A stretch of 64,000 nt of DNA from Albifimbria verrucaria (lineage: Eukaryota; Ascomycota; Sordariomycetes; Hypocreales; Stachybotryaceae), in NCBI GenBank assembly GCA_020081605.1, contig JAHREC010000045.1, positions 1,426,001-1,490,000 of the forward strand. The letters run 5' to 3'. Below the pieces are notes generated by a model that searched no databases, had not been told where the DNA came from, and saw only the letters and a list, made by a program, of their open reading frames with translations. Position 1 is the first letter of the stretch; each line of letters begins with the position of its first letter. This document shows, piece after piece, positions 23,126-36,300 of the stretch. The translations under genes and the position numbers were made by a program.

Positions 23126-26100
23126 ATGGCCGCAGGGAATCTCGCGCACTGTGAATTGATGAGTCATGAAGTTATTGCCGCATTCTTGAGTGCAGCAGCT
23201 GAGCTCTACGGCGTGGCTTTGGATTTCCACCAGGATGTTCATGCTTCTTCTCTCGAAGATGGTTTGCACGCTGCTTCTAGCAGAGTTGAGCAGACCATTA
23301 ACGAGTTGCTGACGGCTGAGAACCGTGGCACCGCCCTGTCTATTGCGTGTTGCATGGTTGCCAAGGATTTGAAAGTCAAGGTACAGCAGCTACACAACTC
23401 TCGCCCTGAAGCTGACCATGCGCTCCTCAATGCAATCGAATTTCGCGCCGTCTGGCCGATGGCTGCTGTCCAAGCTCTTGGCAACCGTCTCCATGATTTG
23501 ATTGAGCAGTGGTCAGAGGTGCATCCTGATTCAAAGTGAGTGAATGCACACTGGTAGGTTTCTAGGAAAGTAGCCTATTGACGCATTCTACTCTGGTTAT
23601 TAGGATTTCGACATCTTGCTTGAAACTCATCGGGTCGACAGTCGAGGCCTCGCACCACAGCGAAAATGTCGAGAAACAACTTCCTGGCTATCAAACGAAA
23701 CCGGCTGAGAGCCCAGACGGCTTGCAGAACGTTCAATCAACTTCCAACGTGACGGCAGCAACTTCGATCTTTGATAACGACAAAAAGTACCGAAACCTTC
23801 GAGCCAAGTTCGACTTGCTTCTGCCGGCATTATCAACGACTTCATATTGGAAAGCCTGGCTTACAAGAGCATGTATCACAGAGAAGGCGAAATTACGGCT
23901 GCCCACTCTAAAACATTTGAATGGGTATTTCGCTCTCAGGACCATGCGAACCAAGAAAACAGCGAAAAGGCCAGCTTCGATCACCAGTTTGCAAACTGGC
24001 TCAGGAGCGATGAACTTGGCCCGATTTACTGGATCACTGGCAAGCCAGGCTCTGGAAAATCAACATTTGTGCGGTATCTGTTCCAGCATGAAATTGTTTT
24101 GGCCTACTTGCAATCCTGGGCTGGGAAGAAACCTATATCGATGGCTGGTTTTTTCTTCTGGACAAGTGGTTCGAAAGAGCAGCGCTCGCAAACTGGTTTG
24201 CTGCGTTCTCTCTTACACCAGCTGCTATCTGTGCACCCCGAATACACTCAATACGCGTTTCCAGAGTTATGGAAGGACTTGCGCACTATGAGCACCAAAG
24301 ATCGAATCAAGTTGAACGTCGAGTGGACAGCTGAGAAGCTCATGGCTGGTTTCCACTCTTTCATGGATGTGGCATTGCCAACGCATAGTTTCTGTTTCTT
24401 CATCGACGGCCTGGATGAGTTCGAGGGCGATCATGCTACTATCATCGACTTCTTCAAGAAGCTTGCCGAGAGAGATTCAGGACATGGTGTCAAGCTGTGC
24501 TTATCATCCCGTCCATGGAAAGTATTTGAAGCTGCGTTCCAAAATACCGTTCCTAATTTGAAACTGCAAGACCTTACATACGGCGATATGTACCGATACG
24601 CAAAGGACCGTCTTCGAGCGAACGCGCAGCTGAAACAGCAGATGAAGCTTGAGAAAATTGCTACCGAGAATCTTCTGGGCAGGATAGTTCAGCAGGCCGA
24701 TGGAGTATTCCTATGGGTGAGACTAGCAGTCAACCGGATGTTGGAAGTGGCCACAAGTAACTCTGTGGTTACTGACTTGGATGCTATTTTGAATACGCTG
24801 CCAACAGAGATTGATGGTTTGTTCGGAAAGTTTGTGTTTGAGGACCAAACAGCACCGCAGCTTGCTATCACGAGAACTTTGTTCCAACTGATAAGGGCTA
24901 GAGAGACCGTGGCCGAAACTATCAGAGATGAATCGTCTCACTCGCTCACTGTATGGGAGCTGGCGTTTGCTTTGGATTCAACTGATGATGACCTTGTACG
25001 GTCTGAAGGTGTTGAAGAGGCATCGGAATTATTGGTTCATGAGCGATGCCAGAGGACAAGGGATGCAGTCGTCCAGAGGTTTGCAGGTTTACTTGATCTC
25101 TTCCCTCCACAGCAAGAAGGCAACCAGCGGAGGTCCAGGTTTGATGACCCTGGTGCTCTTCTAGCTCAACCATCTAGGCTTGCCAATTACCGAATCACGT
25201 ACATTCACAGAACAGTCCGTGATTGGCTTATGAAGGGTGACGGAGTGTACAATCGTCTTATGGAAACATCGGATGGATTTGACCCGCACCTCCGGCACTT
25301 ACGATCCTATGTGCTTCGACTCAAAAACTCTTTAGAGTATCCTGAACAGCACCGGCGTTTAGACGAATGGTGGCCAGATATTGCGCTCGCCATGACACAT
25401 GCACGCCATATTCTTCAGGATCCCAAGCAGAAACAGAGATATTTCCTCAACGAGCTTGACAACACACTGTCCTGGTACTGGCTAGGAAGTCGGGAGATCC
25501 CTATGATCACTGGGCACGAAATGCATTCGGAGCGTATGAAATCCGGATGAAGGCACCACCAATCTGGCAACCCTTTTTGTGTCTCGCTACGAAATTCGGG
25601 TTGACAAGATATGTTCTCGAGGAGGTCAAGGAGCGTAACAGCCGATGGCGGAACAATGACGTGCCGGAGTCGGAGCAGGAACTGGTGTCAGATGATGCAA
25701 CACCCCTTCTGTCATATGCAACAGAGTTTCTCTGCTCAACCCAGAAGACGATCTTCCCTCTCTCGGACCCTCAGCTAGTGTCGGGTCTATTAAAAGACGT
25801 TGGACCTGTCAATCAAGGCCCCAACCACGAGTATCTTGATTTCACCACACGTGCGAAGAGAACTCCTGGATCGCCCTTCTCAGGCATTTGAGAGACGCTC
25901 GTAGAAGAGGTTGGATTGAATATTTTGACATTGATCCGCAAGGAACTAGCCGCTGGGCTACAATCGTACGGCTCTTCATCGAAGGCGGCGCGGATGTTAA
26001 GGCCACTGTTTTGGCTGATGCTTGGGATCCAGAAATCACAACAGTGGGAGTGCTGAAGTTGTTAGAACAAACATATGGATCTTTTGAGATTGTGCAGCTC

Positions 26101-26133
26101 AGGAGGTTGTTGGAGGAAAAACAATCAGATTAG
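23126..26133 (+). CDS. NACHT-domain STAND NTPase (fungal NLR-like protein)
   Basis: A signal-transducing NTPase of the class that controls recognition and cell death in fungi. The N-terminal ~200 residues are helical. Walker A is GKPGSGKST at about 283-291 and Walker B FFIDGLDEFEGD at about 403; a sensor-like LSSRPW and a helical region (ADGVFLWVRLAVNRML) follow, all typical of fungal NACHT proteins. The C-terminus has only a weak ankyrin-like stretch (IVRLFIEGGADV) and no long repeat array. One intron (23536-23603). Three single-base slips at G2 23826-23827, G3 25492-25494 and A2 25861-25862; with them restored the gene is 981 codons (980 aa). Neighbour of the WD40 gene, same strand, 1.0 kb apart. 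Confidence 0.9.
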
Positions 26134-27131
26134 TGGTTGGAGGTGGAAATGAGAGTGGATGAACTGGTGATGGTTTGTCAAACGCAACTATTGAGAGAGC
26201 CCCATGAATCACGTAAATGTGGTTGCCATGCCACTGCGTCGGCTTCTCAACGCTCGTTCTCGGTATCTAGTAAGCGACTTTGTGTCGCATAGCCTTGCAA
26301 TACTGACCAGAGGCAAACATAGCCCCGTGTAACAATCTTCACTCGACGCAGCCTCTTATATTTCGTGAATTTGACAGAGGAAGCAAAGTGAACCATCTTC
26401 TGCCGTCTAGAATACGATAGAATTTCTTGACGTGGAAGTGCCGAAGCAGATGATGAGGCCAATCCTTTTCCAGACGTGCAGGAAACCCGCAACCTGATGT
26501 CACCATGTCAAGGATCTTCCCAAATGTCAGCCTTGGGCCCGCTCACAGTACAGACCGTCAGCGAGCGCAGATCCCGACGGATTTAGCGTGTCATCGCTGT
26601 GGTGGCAAGGCGCTTAGTGTTTACACTATTTCAGTTCGTGCCGAAGACAGACTAAGAACCTGGTTATTTACCTTCACCAAGTGAGCCTCTAGCCCGTTGC
26701 TAACCCCTGAGCCTACTCCGGATTTTAATAGATACTTGTGGTACCGGTGCCCGGGCAGAACTCGTATTGAGTTGTAGGCCGTGATCGCAACGCAGCGTTT
26801 AGGTCACTGCACCCTTGTCAAATCTCCGGTCAGGGTAGTACAATTCTAGCGCGAGAGCATGGAGCTTGACCCGGTTTCTGAACAGAATAATGAATGACTG
26901 TGGTACGTATGGTGCCAAGAATGTGAAGGAGGGAGAGATAAAACACTGGACAGCTTACGACACTGGTTCCAGGAAACGGCAAGCCTCAACTCCACTACCC
27001 CAATTTTGCCCACCCGGTTTGTCCCTGATTCTAGACCATTTCTCAAAGTTGGAACATATTCACTGAGCCGAGCATTCGTTGAATTGAGCAACGCGACCGC
27101 TTGAGTTCTCGGCGCGTCCAATCCATCTAGA
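26134..27131. other. Intergenic, NACHT to WD40 gene
   Basis: No convincing frame. Upstream region of the WD40 gene. Confidence 0.5.
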
Positions 27132-29020
27132 ATGGCATCCGCTGGTGAGAGTACAAACCGGCTGTCAACCATAAGCCAAAACCTCGTATCCTCTTCCCAA
27201 ACTGCCGAGCAAGCTGTTCTCGAGTTTGTCCGGCAATACCCGCAGGTCGCCAGGATGTTTCCGCGCTCTCACGCGAGCTCGGGGAGGTCCGCATGACTGC
27301 CGGCCTTCTGCAGCGCAACGACGAAGAATCCCATGGCCAACGTTCAAACTCGGTCGCTCCAAACCTGCGACCGTCAATTGTGGGCGTGGCCCGTAGTACT
27401 CTGGCGTTGATTGACCAGGTTGCCGAGACTCTCCGGCAGCCGGACCGGTCCCAGGATGGCTGGCTCCAAGATGTCGCCGAGACTTTATCTGGAATCAGGA
27501 AGCGGGCCGAATTGTCTAGAATGGCTCTCAATGTGGGCTTAGATGCCATACTATTGTGAGTATCTTACATTTATGGGGAAATGACAATTCGATATATGGC
27601 TATTCAGTTTACACATTGTACAAATACCGAGAGCTAACTCTTCGAAGCGCCAACACCCCCTGCACCGAATCACTCAGATCTGCCTCCTTATGAAACCACC
27701 CAGATCATCCACGAGGTTCTCGCGATCCGCACCCGGATCTTGGATGTGAGCGATGGTGATGCTCAGGCTCAAAGTGAGACACCAGCCCTAATGGAACTGC
27801 TTGATAGCATTCAGGCATATATCGAGCAGACTTCCTCTTCTTTGCTAATCCCATCTGCACCCGGAGATCCTGGGACATCATCAGGGTAAGTTCTCAGCAC
27901 ATCACTGCCCAAGTTCTACACTCACTTACGCTTCTTAGGCCCTCGGGAAGAAGTGATGCTGGCTCTGAACGCTCGGATGCTCCTCCGCCACCACCTCCGG
28001 CCATTGAATTGGTGCACGTCACACACCCGGCACCCGATACTATTGTCCTCCGCCATGTTACGAAAATGGACGCTGGACACAGTGAAATCCTCCAGCTTCA
28101 CTTCTTCAAGCGCAATTCAAATCTCCTAGTGGCTGTGGCATCCGTAGAATCAGCCATCAAAACATACGACATCAGAGGCAACAATGTCCCCTTCCCCGGT
28201 CAGATGTGGGAATCCATATGGCTTTCTGCTCTGAGGCGCCTCTATGGGCATATCTTGGCGACGCGGAGCGGAGTCGCGAGTTGTTGGACCTGAATACCAC
28301 AACCGTGATGACTTTTACGTCAAGAGGCCTTCTACACACATGTACAATCACATCACAGGGGCGAAACTGCACACAATGAACTCGGTGTATGCGAAGCCAC
28401 TCGCCTTCTCTAGTCTGGGGTCGCACTTTGCTGTATCCAAGCCTGGAGGACGAATGATGGTGATGCACGCGAGCGGTCACAGTGCACCGAGTAAACACGT
28501 TATAAGCTGCTTCCACACAGACGACGTGACCCATGCCGTCTTCACGCCTGATGCGCACGGCCTCGTGACAATTTCACGTGATGGCACTATCCGAATGATT
28601 GATCCCAACACCGGCGAGTCACTTGCCAAGCTCGATGTTGATACATGGAAGCAGCCGCAGTTCCTTGGCATGACACCGGACGGTAATGTCATTGTTTCAA
28701 TATGGGGCGATACCGTCTACCGATGGGACTACAACACCGGAAGCCTAGATACTTATGTTCTACACACGAGACGACAGCGTGATGGCCGCCCAATCGCCAT
28801 TTCGGCCGACTGTCGGTTCTTGGCCTGCAGCACCCACGATGGCGTTGATGTCAGTGATCTGCATTCAGGGCGTCTCTTACATACTCTTAGGTTCCAGGGA
28901 GGTTATGCAACAGCCGCGGCATTCAGTCCTGATGGAAAGTATCTTGCGCTAGGAAAGTCGGCCGGCGGCTTGCTCCGCGTGACCAAGGCGACAGTGGATA
29001 TATGGGAATTGGTCTTTTAG
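27132..29020 (+). CDS. Protein with Helo-like helical N-terminus and WD40-type C-terminal domain
   Basis: ATG 27132 opens a helical domain (QAVLEFVRQY, RQDVSALSRELGEVRM) resembling the Helo-like N-terminal domains of fungal STAND proteins. A Ser/Pro-rich linker with a proline run follows, then a beta-propeller-like region with repeated blocks such as GLVTISRDGTIRMIDPNTGES, LGMTPDGNVIVSIWGDTVYRW and AAAFSPDGKYLALGKSAGG. No NACHT or NB-ARC domain lies between them. Introns 27556-27647 and 27886-27938. Slips: C3 27239-27241 (1), C5 27656-27660 (2 bases, or an alternative acceptor), G3 28208-28210 (1), C2 28303-28304 (1). With five bases restored the gene is 583 codons. Function unknown; the architecture suggests a partner of, or a remnant from, a STAND receptor. 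Confidence 0.8.
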
Positions 29021-29174
29021 TGATATGAGAAGTGAAACTATTCTGGAGGCTGCTACGAAATATTGGAGGAGCAAGGATATAAGTCAATTTTACGATACTG
29101 AATTACATTGTAGATACCCAGTCCTGTCAAGACCTGTCCCTTTCGCGTCTGTCTTGCTGTGACTATCTAGATCC

Positions 29175-32105
29175 TCACTCCACTGCCCTCCATCTCTGCT
29201 CCAGCATTTGGATCTGCATCATTGCACTGCCACTTGTGACGCTGCTTGATAGCTCCCTGCTCTGTTTATCGTAAAGCGCGCCTTGAAATACCATTTCATT
29301 TGCATGACCATACCCAACATACGCGTTTCCTACTGTATAGCTATGGCCCGTAACGGCGTCCAGCGTGCCGCCCATGGACTTGTATGCGGTCCCCATTATC
29401 CCCAAGTTCTGTGCTTGCAGTGCCATTATCTTCTGCTGGTTGAGTATTCTCTCACATTCCGGTACTGTCTGGATGTATATCACCCGCCGTTGATTTGCGA
29501 ATGCAAGCAGCTCTGCTAGGGTAACCGACCCTCGCATGCATCAGTATACATGCCACGCATCCGAGGAGAATAAAGATCGCAAAGTCGTGATGCAGCTATC
29601 ACCTCCCCTTCATAACGAACATGGGCTCTAGTGCTGTGCCTTTTGCGAATGTCAAATAACACTCTTCACAAATGTGAATATCATCCCAACCCCAATATCG
29701 GCGGTTCGGCGGTGTGTTCATGCTATCTCGTGGACAACGCGGCACCTTGGCAAAGGTCGCGGCGAACTCTCCAAGAGGTTTCCAAGAGTTTGTATATAAC
29801 GTTGGTGCTATGACACTCATAAAGCCGCCAAATCGTGTATGCCCTGGATTGAAGCAGCAGATGGTAGCCTCTGATGATGATGCATTTGCTTTTCGTACAA
29901 AGAGCTGCGATCCTCCAAGCGGCTCTATTATTCCAGCAAAGCACGCTCCACAAACACCGAATCCATCAGGATTGTTCGGAAGTGTATACCAAGTTCCTCC
30001 AGTGAGGCCGTTGGGATCGCAGTATGGCTGCCTGTCGACAGCTTCGATACTTCTCCAGAATAATTCCGGATCCTTCTTCGCTATAGCTTGTTGTGCCGGT
30101 ATCAACAAGTTAAAGTTACCCAATAGACACCGAGCATTCTTAGTTTGTGGCATCGTCTGGTAGAAATATGTTTCGTTCGGTGTTCCATAGAAAAAGTCCC
30201 CATAGCAAGCATAGCATATCTGCAAGGCAGTTGGTTCTCGTTTTGACGCCAGCCAGGTGCGGCTTGAGCTCGGAACGACCTGCATTTTGGGGCAAACCGC
30301 GATTTGAATACGGTCCTTAACCTCACCTACAAACCCAGTCCAGTCTTGTATCTCTGCATGCTTCTCGTGCATACGGTTGATGAACCATAAAGCCATATCA
30401 CAGATATATCCTTTGGGGAGTTCTTCGAGACGAAATTTCTCGGCAAAAGGACCCGCTAGGATCTCATCCTCGTAGCATGCAGAGCAGATCGAAAGGCCAG
30501 GGGCGTCTGGTGTCACCCACCAGCTACGGCTCTCCTGAGCATTCGTGCTGGGACACTCCTCAATCTGAGGCCTTGACTTCATGTAATCCAACATATTAAC
30601 GAGGCTGCCGGATGAAACAGCGGCTGGCCATAAAGACTTTTAACACGGTTTGATCCGAAATAGCATCTCCTGGGCACACTTTCAAAGTCGTCAAATCGTC
30701 GACGCGTAGAAGATTCTCGTAGCGTGGTGTCATAGATATGATCCACGTAACAACGGCTACAAACCAGGAAGTCTGGGACGGCGGCGTGTACGAACCATGT
30801 TGTATCCAGCTTGACTGGTGCGGTGATACACTCAACGACTGGTGTAACACCACATGCGTGAGGTGTCGGCATTTTCGGCTTTGATGCAACAGGAGATGTA
30901 GCTTGGACCGGCTGCTTTTGTTGGTTGGGAGCGTAAGCATTTACAGATGCTCGATCTTGTTCTGACTGGGAAACTTGTGCTTTGACTTCACCAACCGGTA
31001 CCGCTGGCGGCGGCGGATAGTATGGTGTCTGTTTAGATGGACCAGCAGTGGGCACATCTGGGGCCGGCCGTACTGTATCAGTAATAACGGGCGTACAGGG
31101 ACCAGTCGTCGCACCAGAAGATTCGGGTACCGGCTTCATCGAATTTCCAGTTGCCGGAACCACTGACATCCGAGTTCGTTCAGAGTCCGTCGGCCGTGGT
31201 GGAGGAGGTGGAGGATTGACCATCAACTCCTGTATTTGTCTGGCCAGCTCATTGTCTATATCCTCTCTCTCCTTCATAGCTTCGCTCTTCAACGTTTCCA
31301 AAGCCTCTTCTGCCCTTAGCATCTCGTCTTTATGCCGCATCTGTGAGCTTGCAATATGTCGCTCTGCCTCGCGTCTATTCCTCTCTGCCAGGGCTACTTG
31401 TTCCGCAGCCATTGCTTCGGCTTGACTGATCTCTTGCGCAAGCTGCCTCTTCTGCTGTATCAGCATGTCATGCGCACGCCTAGACTCTTCTTCGGCTTCT
31501 GCCCGCAACTTGGCAGCTATTTCTTTCGCACTCTGCCGAGTTGCCATCTGGAGAGCTTCGTGTTCGCGGCGCTGTCGGTCCAACTCATTCTTCTCGTTTT
31601 CCACCCTTGCGAGATACTCGCGCTGGAGCCTTTCACTCTCCTGCTTCGCTTGGGCCAGTTCCAACTCATACTTTGCACGTAACTCTTCAGCTTCTCGTCT
31701 TTCCCTCTCCAGTAGCTGCTCGTAATGTTGCTTTAGCTGGGCATTGTTATCTGATAAGCCAGGCTGGGCCGGATAGTAATACTGGGTCTGAGATGGCGTC
31801 GCATTGTGATTGTGAGCATATTGCACGGGTTGATATGGTTGAGACGCCTGATGGTACGAGTTCCTTGATCCTTGACGTGGTGGTAATGGTGGAGGCTGTG
31901 CCGATGGTTGATAGGTAGGTTGCGGGTTGTATGAGAGACCTGGATATTGCGGGATTGCCTGATTCTGTCCGTAGGTACTATATTGCCTTTGTGATCCTTG
32001 CTGCTGTTGCTGCTGTTGCTGCTGCTGTCTTGTTCGCTGATACTCTTCGTTCGCCTGCTGAACAATATCGCCAGCCTTGGAGATGAAGTTACCAAACCGA
32101 CCCAT
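29175..32105 (-). CDS. PolyQ/coiled-coil protein with five repeated C..W..CxxC..C modules
   Basis: Not a family I recognise. ATG 32105 gives MGRFGNFISKAGDIVQQANEEY, a glutamine run (encoded near 32000-32035), a Pro/Tyr/Gln-rich region, and a long charged coiled coil (about residues 145-330). A Pro-rich linker leads to five modules, each with a lone Cys, a Trp, a CxxC followed by Tyr or Phe, and a fourth Cys about 25-32 residues later. The CxxC cores are VCSRCYVD, ICSACYED, ICYACYGD, VCGACFAG and ICEECYLT. Four cysteines per module suggest zinc binding. The C-terminal helix ends SGSAMMQIQMLEQRWRAVE. No intron. Slips near 30596, at C4 29605-29608 and at C2 29525-29526; three bases added give 978 codons (977 aa). 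Confidence 0.85.
31999..32035 (-). repeat. Glutamine-coding trinucleotide repeat
   Basis: Interrupted CTG/TTG units on the plus strand encode an unbroken run of about ten Gln in the protein on the minus strand. Such tracts are often length-variable between strains. Confidence 0.8.
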
Positions 32106-33335
32106 ACTGATCAATAATTCTAGCAAATGACTACCACCGGTTAAGTTTCAATCAATCACCGCACACACTGCACCGGGCGTTGAGAAGCTAAGCTGGCTAA
32201 TCGCTCCAGTCTTAAGCAGGCTTCATTTAAACATGCTCTTCACCAAGATGATGACAACCTCAATGATAAACACTCAACCAGAAACTGAACACCACCGAGG
32301 GCGAGGTCGGCCCAAGGCATACATCATCATCAAAGAGCCCCATAACGCACCAACCATGTCTGCCTCGCATGTTGCGGAACTACCGCCCTCCACCGCACCA
32401 AGTCCCCATCTTTTCCAGCCGCAGTTCCAAACAATCCTGCAAACCGAACAGTCCCACAAGGGCGCAGCCGCATAAGGACTTCTCCTTCTAGCCAATATGG
32501 GCTGATCGACGTTCATCACCGCCACTTGTTTCGTTCCGTTGCTTCCTTGGCATTCCCCGTGAACCAGCTCAGTCGCACTGCAGGACGCAGAAACAAGTCA
32601 TGCTAACGAAGTGGGCCAGGGTCGGAAGAAGCATGGAAATGGAGAAATCGTGCGGAATCGGTCCTGTTCATCAGTGTAAAATGAGGAGGATACGGTAGCC
32701 GTTCTGTGGGTACAGCAACCAGTGTAGAGCCTCATATTGTAGATGGTAATTTATCTATCCCATTTCCAAACAATTTCGTAGATTGCGTTTATAATGTAAA
32801 TGGTTCTTCAAAGGGTGTCATTGTAGGTTCACAATGAGTTGGGCACGGGCTTCGTCTTCGACCATTGTTCTTTTCATAATAGCTACAACTAATCTTGCTT
32901 CAACTACAAATCTGCCGCTTCCTCAACCATAGCAATGTCAGGATTTATCGTGATATTAACCGTCTACCGTCAGTCAGACGACCCGCTACGGGGCTCCTCA
33001 CGTGGACGTATTAAACACGAGAAAGCAACAATGAACCGCAGAATCAGATGAACCTACGCAGTATATCGAGCGCCATCATGATGTTGTAAAACGCCAAGCT
33101 CCATCCATCACTCCCATCCTACGCCGTTCGAAAGCCCTCCAAGGGCAATTGCGCACGAGCAGAAGAGAGAATTACCAACGCCGGGGCCCTTTCATGTCGC
33201 CCCATCCTATGCAAATACCGCCCAATCAATGCCTGGGTATACATTCTTCGTTTGCGTAATTTGTTCGTTCGTGAAACTTTTCATTGGTTCCATATTCGAA
33301 ACCACTTGTCTGTTTGTTCTTCTTTGTACTGCCTT
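32106..33335. other. Intergenic, upstream of the Cys-module gene
   Basis: Holds the promoter of the minus-strand Cys-module gene and the 3' flank of the F-box gene. An 80-codon plus-strand frame at 32233 has no support. Confidence 0.5.
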
Positions 33336-36300
33336 TTAAACGTCTTCGTCGATCATGGCCCGCACTTCGGGCTCGTTGAGTAATATTCGTTTACCAAGCT
33401 CCTCGGGAGCATGACCGTCTCGCACAGCGCCGAAATCAAGAATCTGTCACGTCCGGTGTTAGTTATGCTCTGCCGGTGACGGACACAGGCGCCGTGAAGG
33501 CTACTTACCTCGACATATGTGAGTGAATCTCGCTGCACCGCTGCTACACATCTCCTCTCATCAAACTTGACCTGCCAAACACCACTCAAATCGGTCAACA
33601 AGTCCTGCACCCACTCTCCAGTGCGTACGTCCCACATCTTGACAGTCTTCTCGCTGCCACTGATCACTTTGCGGCCGTCGTGTTGGAAGCAAGTAATGGC
33701 GCCCGTGTGTGCCATGAGTGTGTTTCGACACTTGCCGTTCTCAGGATCCCAAATTCGAAGCGTCGAATCGGCAGCGGCTGATACAAGCCTCTCATCGCGG
33801 AGGTCCAGGAGTCCGACGAGCAAGCTATGCCCTTCGAGCGTGTGCAGACAGGCGCCGGTGGCTAAGTCCCAAATCTTGACCAGAGAATCCATTGATCCAG
33901 AGATACAGCGGTTGCGTTGGTGGTCGAGCACCACGGAGTAGACCTTTTGTGAATGACCGTGAAGAATGTGCTGGGACTCGCCAGTGCTGATGCGCCAAAC
34001 ACGTACGGTGCTGTCGTATGATCCACTAACAAGCGTGTCGCCATGCGCCGAAATGGCTCGGACAGAGTGGGTGTGACCCTGGAGCACACGGATAAAGTAC
34101 GGGCAATCGGATTCCTGTGCAGGAGGCCCCGTTTGGATATACCTGCGGGAGCCGACCTCAGGAAGCCGCCAGACGCGGAGCTGACTGTCACGGGAGCCCG
34201 TGATGATCAGTGGCTTCTCCGGTTGCATGATTGCCTTGCCAGACATGTCCCGCCCCGTTTCAGTAGGCATGAGGATTTGCAGGCAACGCACAGTGCTAGT
34301 GTGGCCATAGAAAACCTGCTGGCAAAGGCCTCTCTCGATGTCCCAAACTCGTACGGATCGGTCGGTCGAGCCAGAAACCAGCATGTTGCCTTCGTATTGA
34401 AGTGCCCAGACACCACCCTCATGACCTTCCAGCTTCTTTCGCAGTTTGCCAGTCTTGGTGTCATAGACATGAATCAAGGTATCGTCGCTACCAGTGATAA
34501 TCTTGTCATCATCAAATTGAAGGCATGTGATAACATGACGGGGATGGGCAGCGAAGGCGACATGGCCCGGCTTGACCTCCCCACTCGTCCAGCTTTGACG
34601 GATCATGTGGTGACGGCGGTAAAGAGACTTGAATAAGTGAAGCTGACGGAGGCTTGGAAGTCCCAGGTGGGGATCAACAACGGCGGCTGCCGCCGCGTTG
34701 GCCGCTGACAGTGGGCCCTCCGACTTATGTTGCTTCGTCTCTTGCAATGCCTTTTCGTCGCGGCTGGCAGAGGCGACAGCGGCATCTTGTCCACTGGCTC
34801 GGCGTTTGGAGCGCTCGGATGCAGAATATGTGTTAAGCCCGCGCTTGCGCTTCGAGCTTCTCGGCTTCGGCGTGGACTCATGTCGAAGGCTTCGGGTGAG
34901 CTCGTGCTCGGAGGACGTCAAGCGGTTTTGCATGCTAAGATCGCGCTCGAATCCCATGGCACCGACGGGGTCTTGCCAGCCCCAGCCTTGGACGATGGCC
35001 TTGTTCAGCTCGCCTGGCGAGAGGGTGTAGCCGTCACGATCGAATAGTTCCTTCCAACCCGTCTCGTTCCTGTCCACAAGATTGCGCCAGTGCTTAGAAA
35101 CTTGGGCAGCCCGGCACAGATCCCGGTGATCCAAGTAAGAAAGGATGTGGTAGCCGAGTTCAAGCGGAAGCTGATGGAGAAAGTCGCACTTGAGGGCGGG
35201 GTTGACAGCGTTGGCGACCACACGCAGCGTGGTTCGAGGGCATCTTCTAAGGAACTGATACATCATAAAGTCTTCATCTCGGTCTTCATGGAATCGAAGG
35301 CCTCAAGCAAGGTTTGCGTGTCGACAACAACAGGTTGATCGGAAGAAGGCTCCCGCTTCACGAGGGTACGGGAGTCGCTGGATGCACGGCCAGCCAGCAC
35401 GAGGTCCCAGGATTCACCGTCGTCGGTGGTTTGGGAGTCTTCCATCCAAGCGGAAGAGCGGCTGGTGACGGCCGTGTCCAAGCTGGACTGACCCTCCTCG
35501 TCACCCTCTGCGGAGTGAAGCTGGGCGGCAGCCAGGGTTGGAGATAATCTCGGACTAGGAAGACTAGCATCCTGTGCGGCGACGACGTCGATAGTGGGTC
35601 GAGAGTTGAAAGGGCGGACAGAATTAGGAAGCGAGTCATCGGGATCCGGAAAGGGTCCGGGTCAGCGTCGGTGATGGGCGGCGTAGCCACATTGCTACTG
35701 AAGATGGTATGGGAATCACTCCTCGCGGGGCTGGCAGCATCGTAGATGCCACCAGATGTAGACTGCGACGTCGGGACAGAGTCGGGGAGGTTTGGGCAAG
35801 GTCGGTGTTAGCAGAGCGTTGCCTAGTGGAGCGCTCAGAAGGCGGCACGGGAGGCAGCTCCGAGGTATCAGGGGTGGCCAGGAAGCCAGCGGCAGGCCGA
35901 GCTGCGCGGTCGGCGACATCTCGACGGCTGCCGCCAGCGGTACTGGTGGAAGCCCTGGTGCCATGGGCTATGGAACGACGCAGCTTATCTGAGACGGCAT
36001 AGAGGTTTGAAGATCGGGCAAGGCGCTGGGAGGAGCGGGAAGCGGACGTCGACGCGACGGAGCTGGGTGACTCGGCTCGGCTGCGGCTGGATCGAGACTG
36101 ACGAAGATTCCGGGAGACGGTTTCGGTAGGTGAGCGGGAGGATTGGCGGGTATGGCGAACGGGCACAGGGGTCGAGTTAATCTCGTCTTGCGACGAAGTC
36201 AGGGGGTTCAGGTTTTGAGGCAGTAGGAGTTTGCCTGTCGAGGGCGGTCCTCTTGATGATCTGCCATTTAGTTAGGTCAGCCGGGAAGGAGACAAAGGCA

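Noticed and set aside
32233..32475. 80-codon plus-strand frame rich in Pro/His/Gln
   Set aside because: Lies in the upstream region of a divergent gene, with an equally long frame on the opposite strand and no motif.
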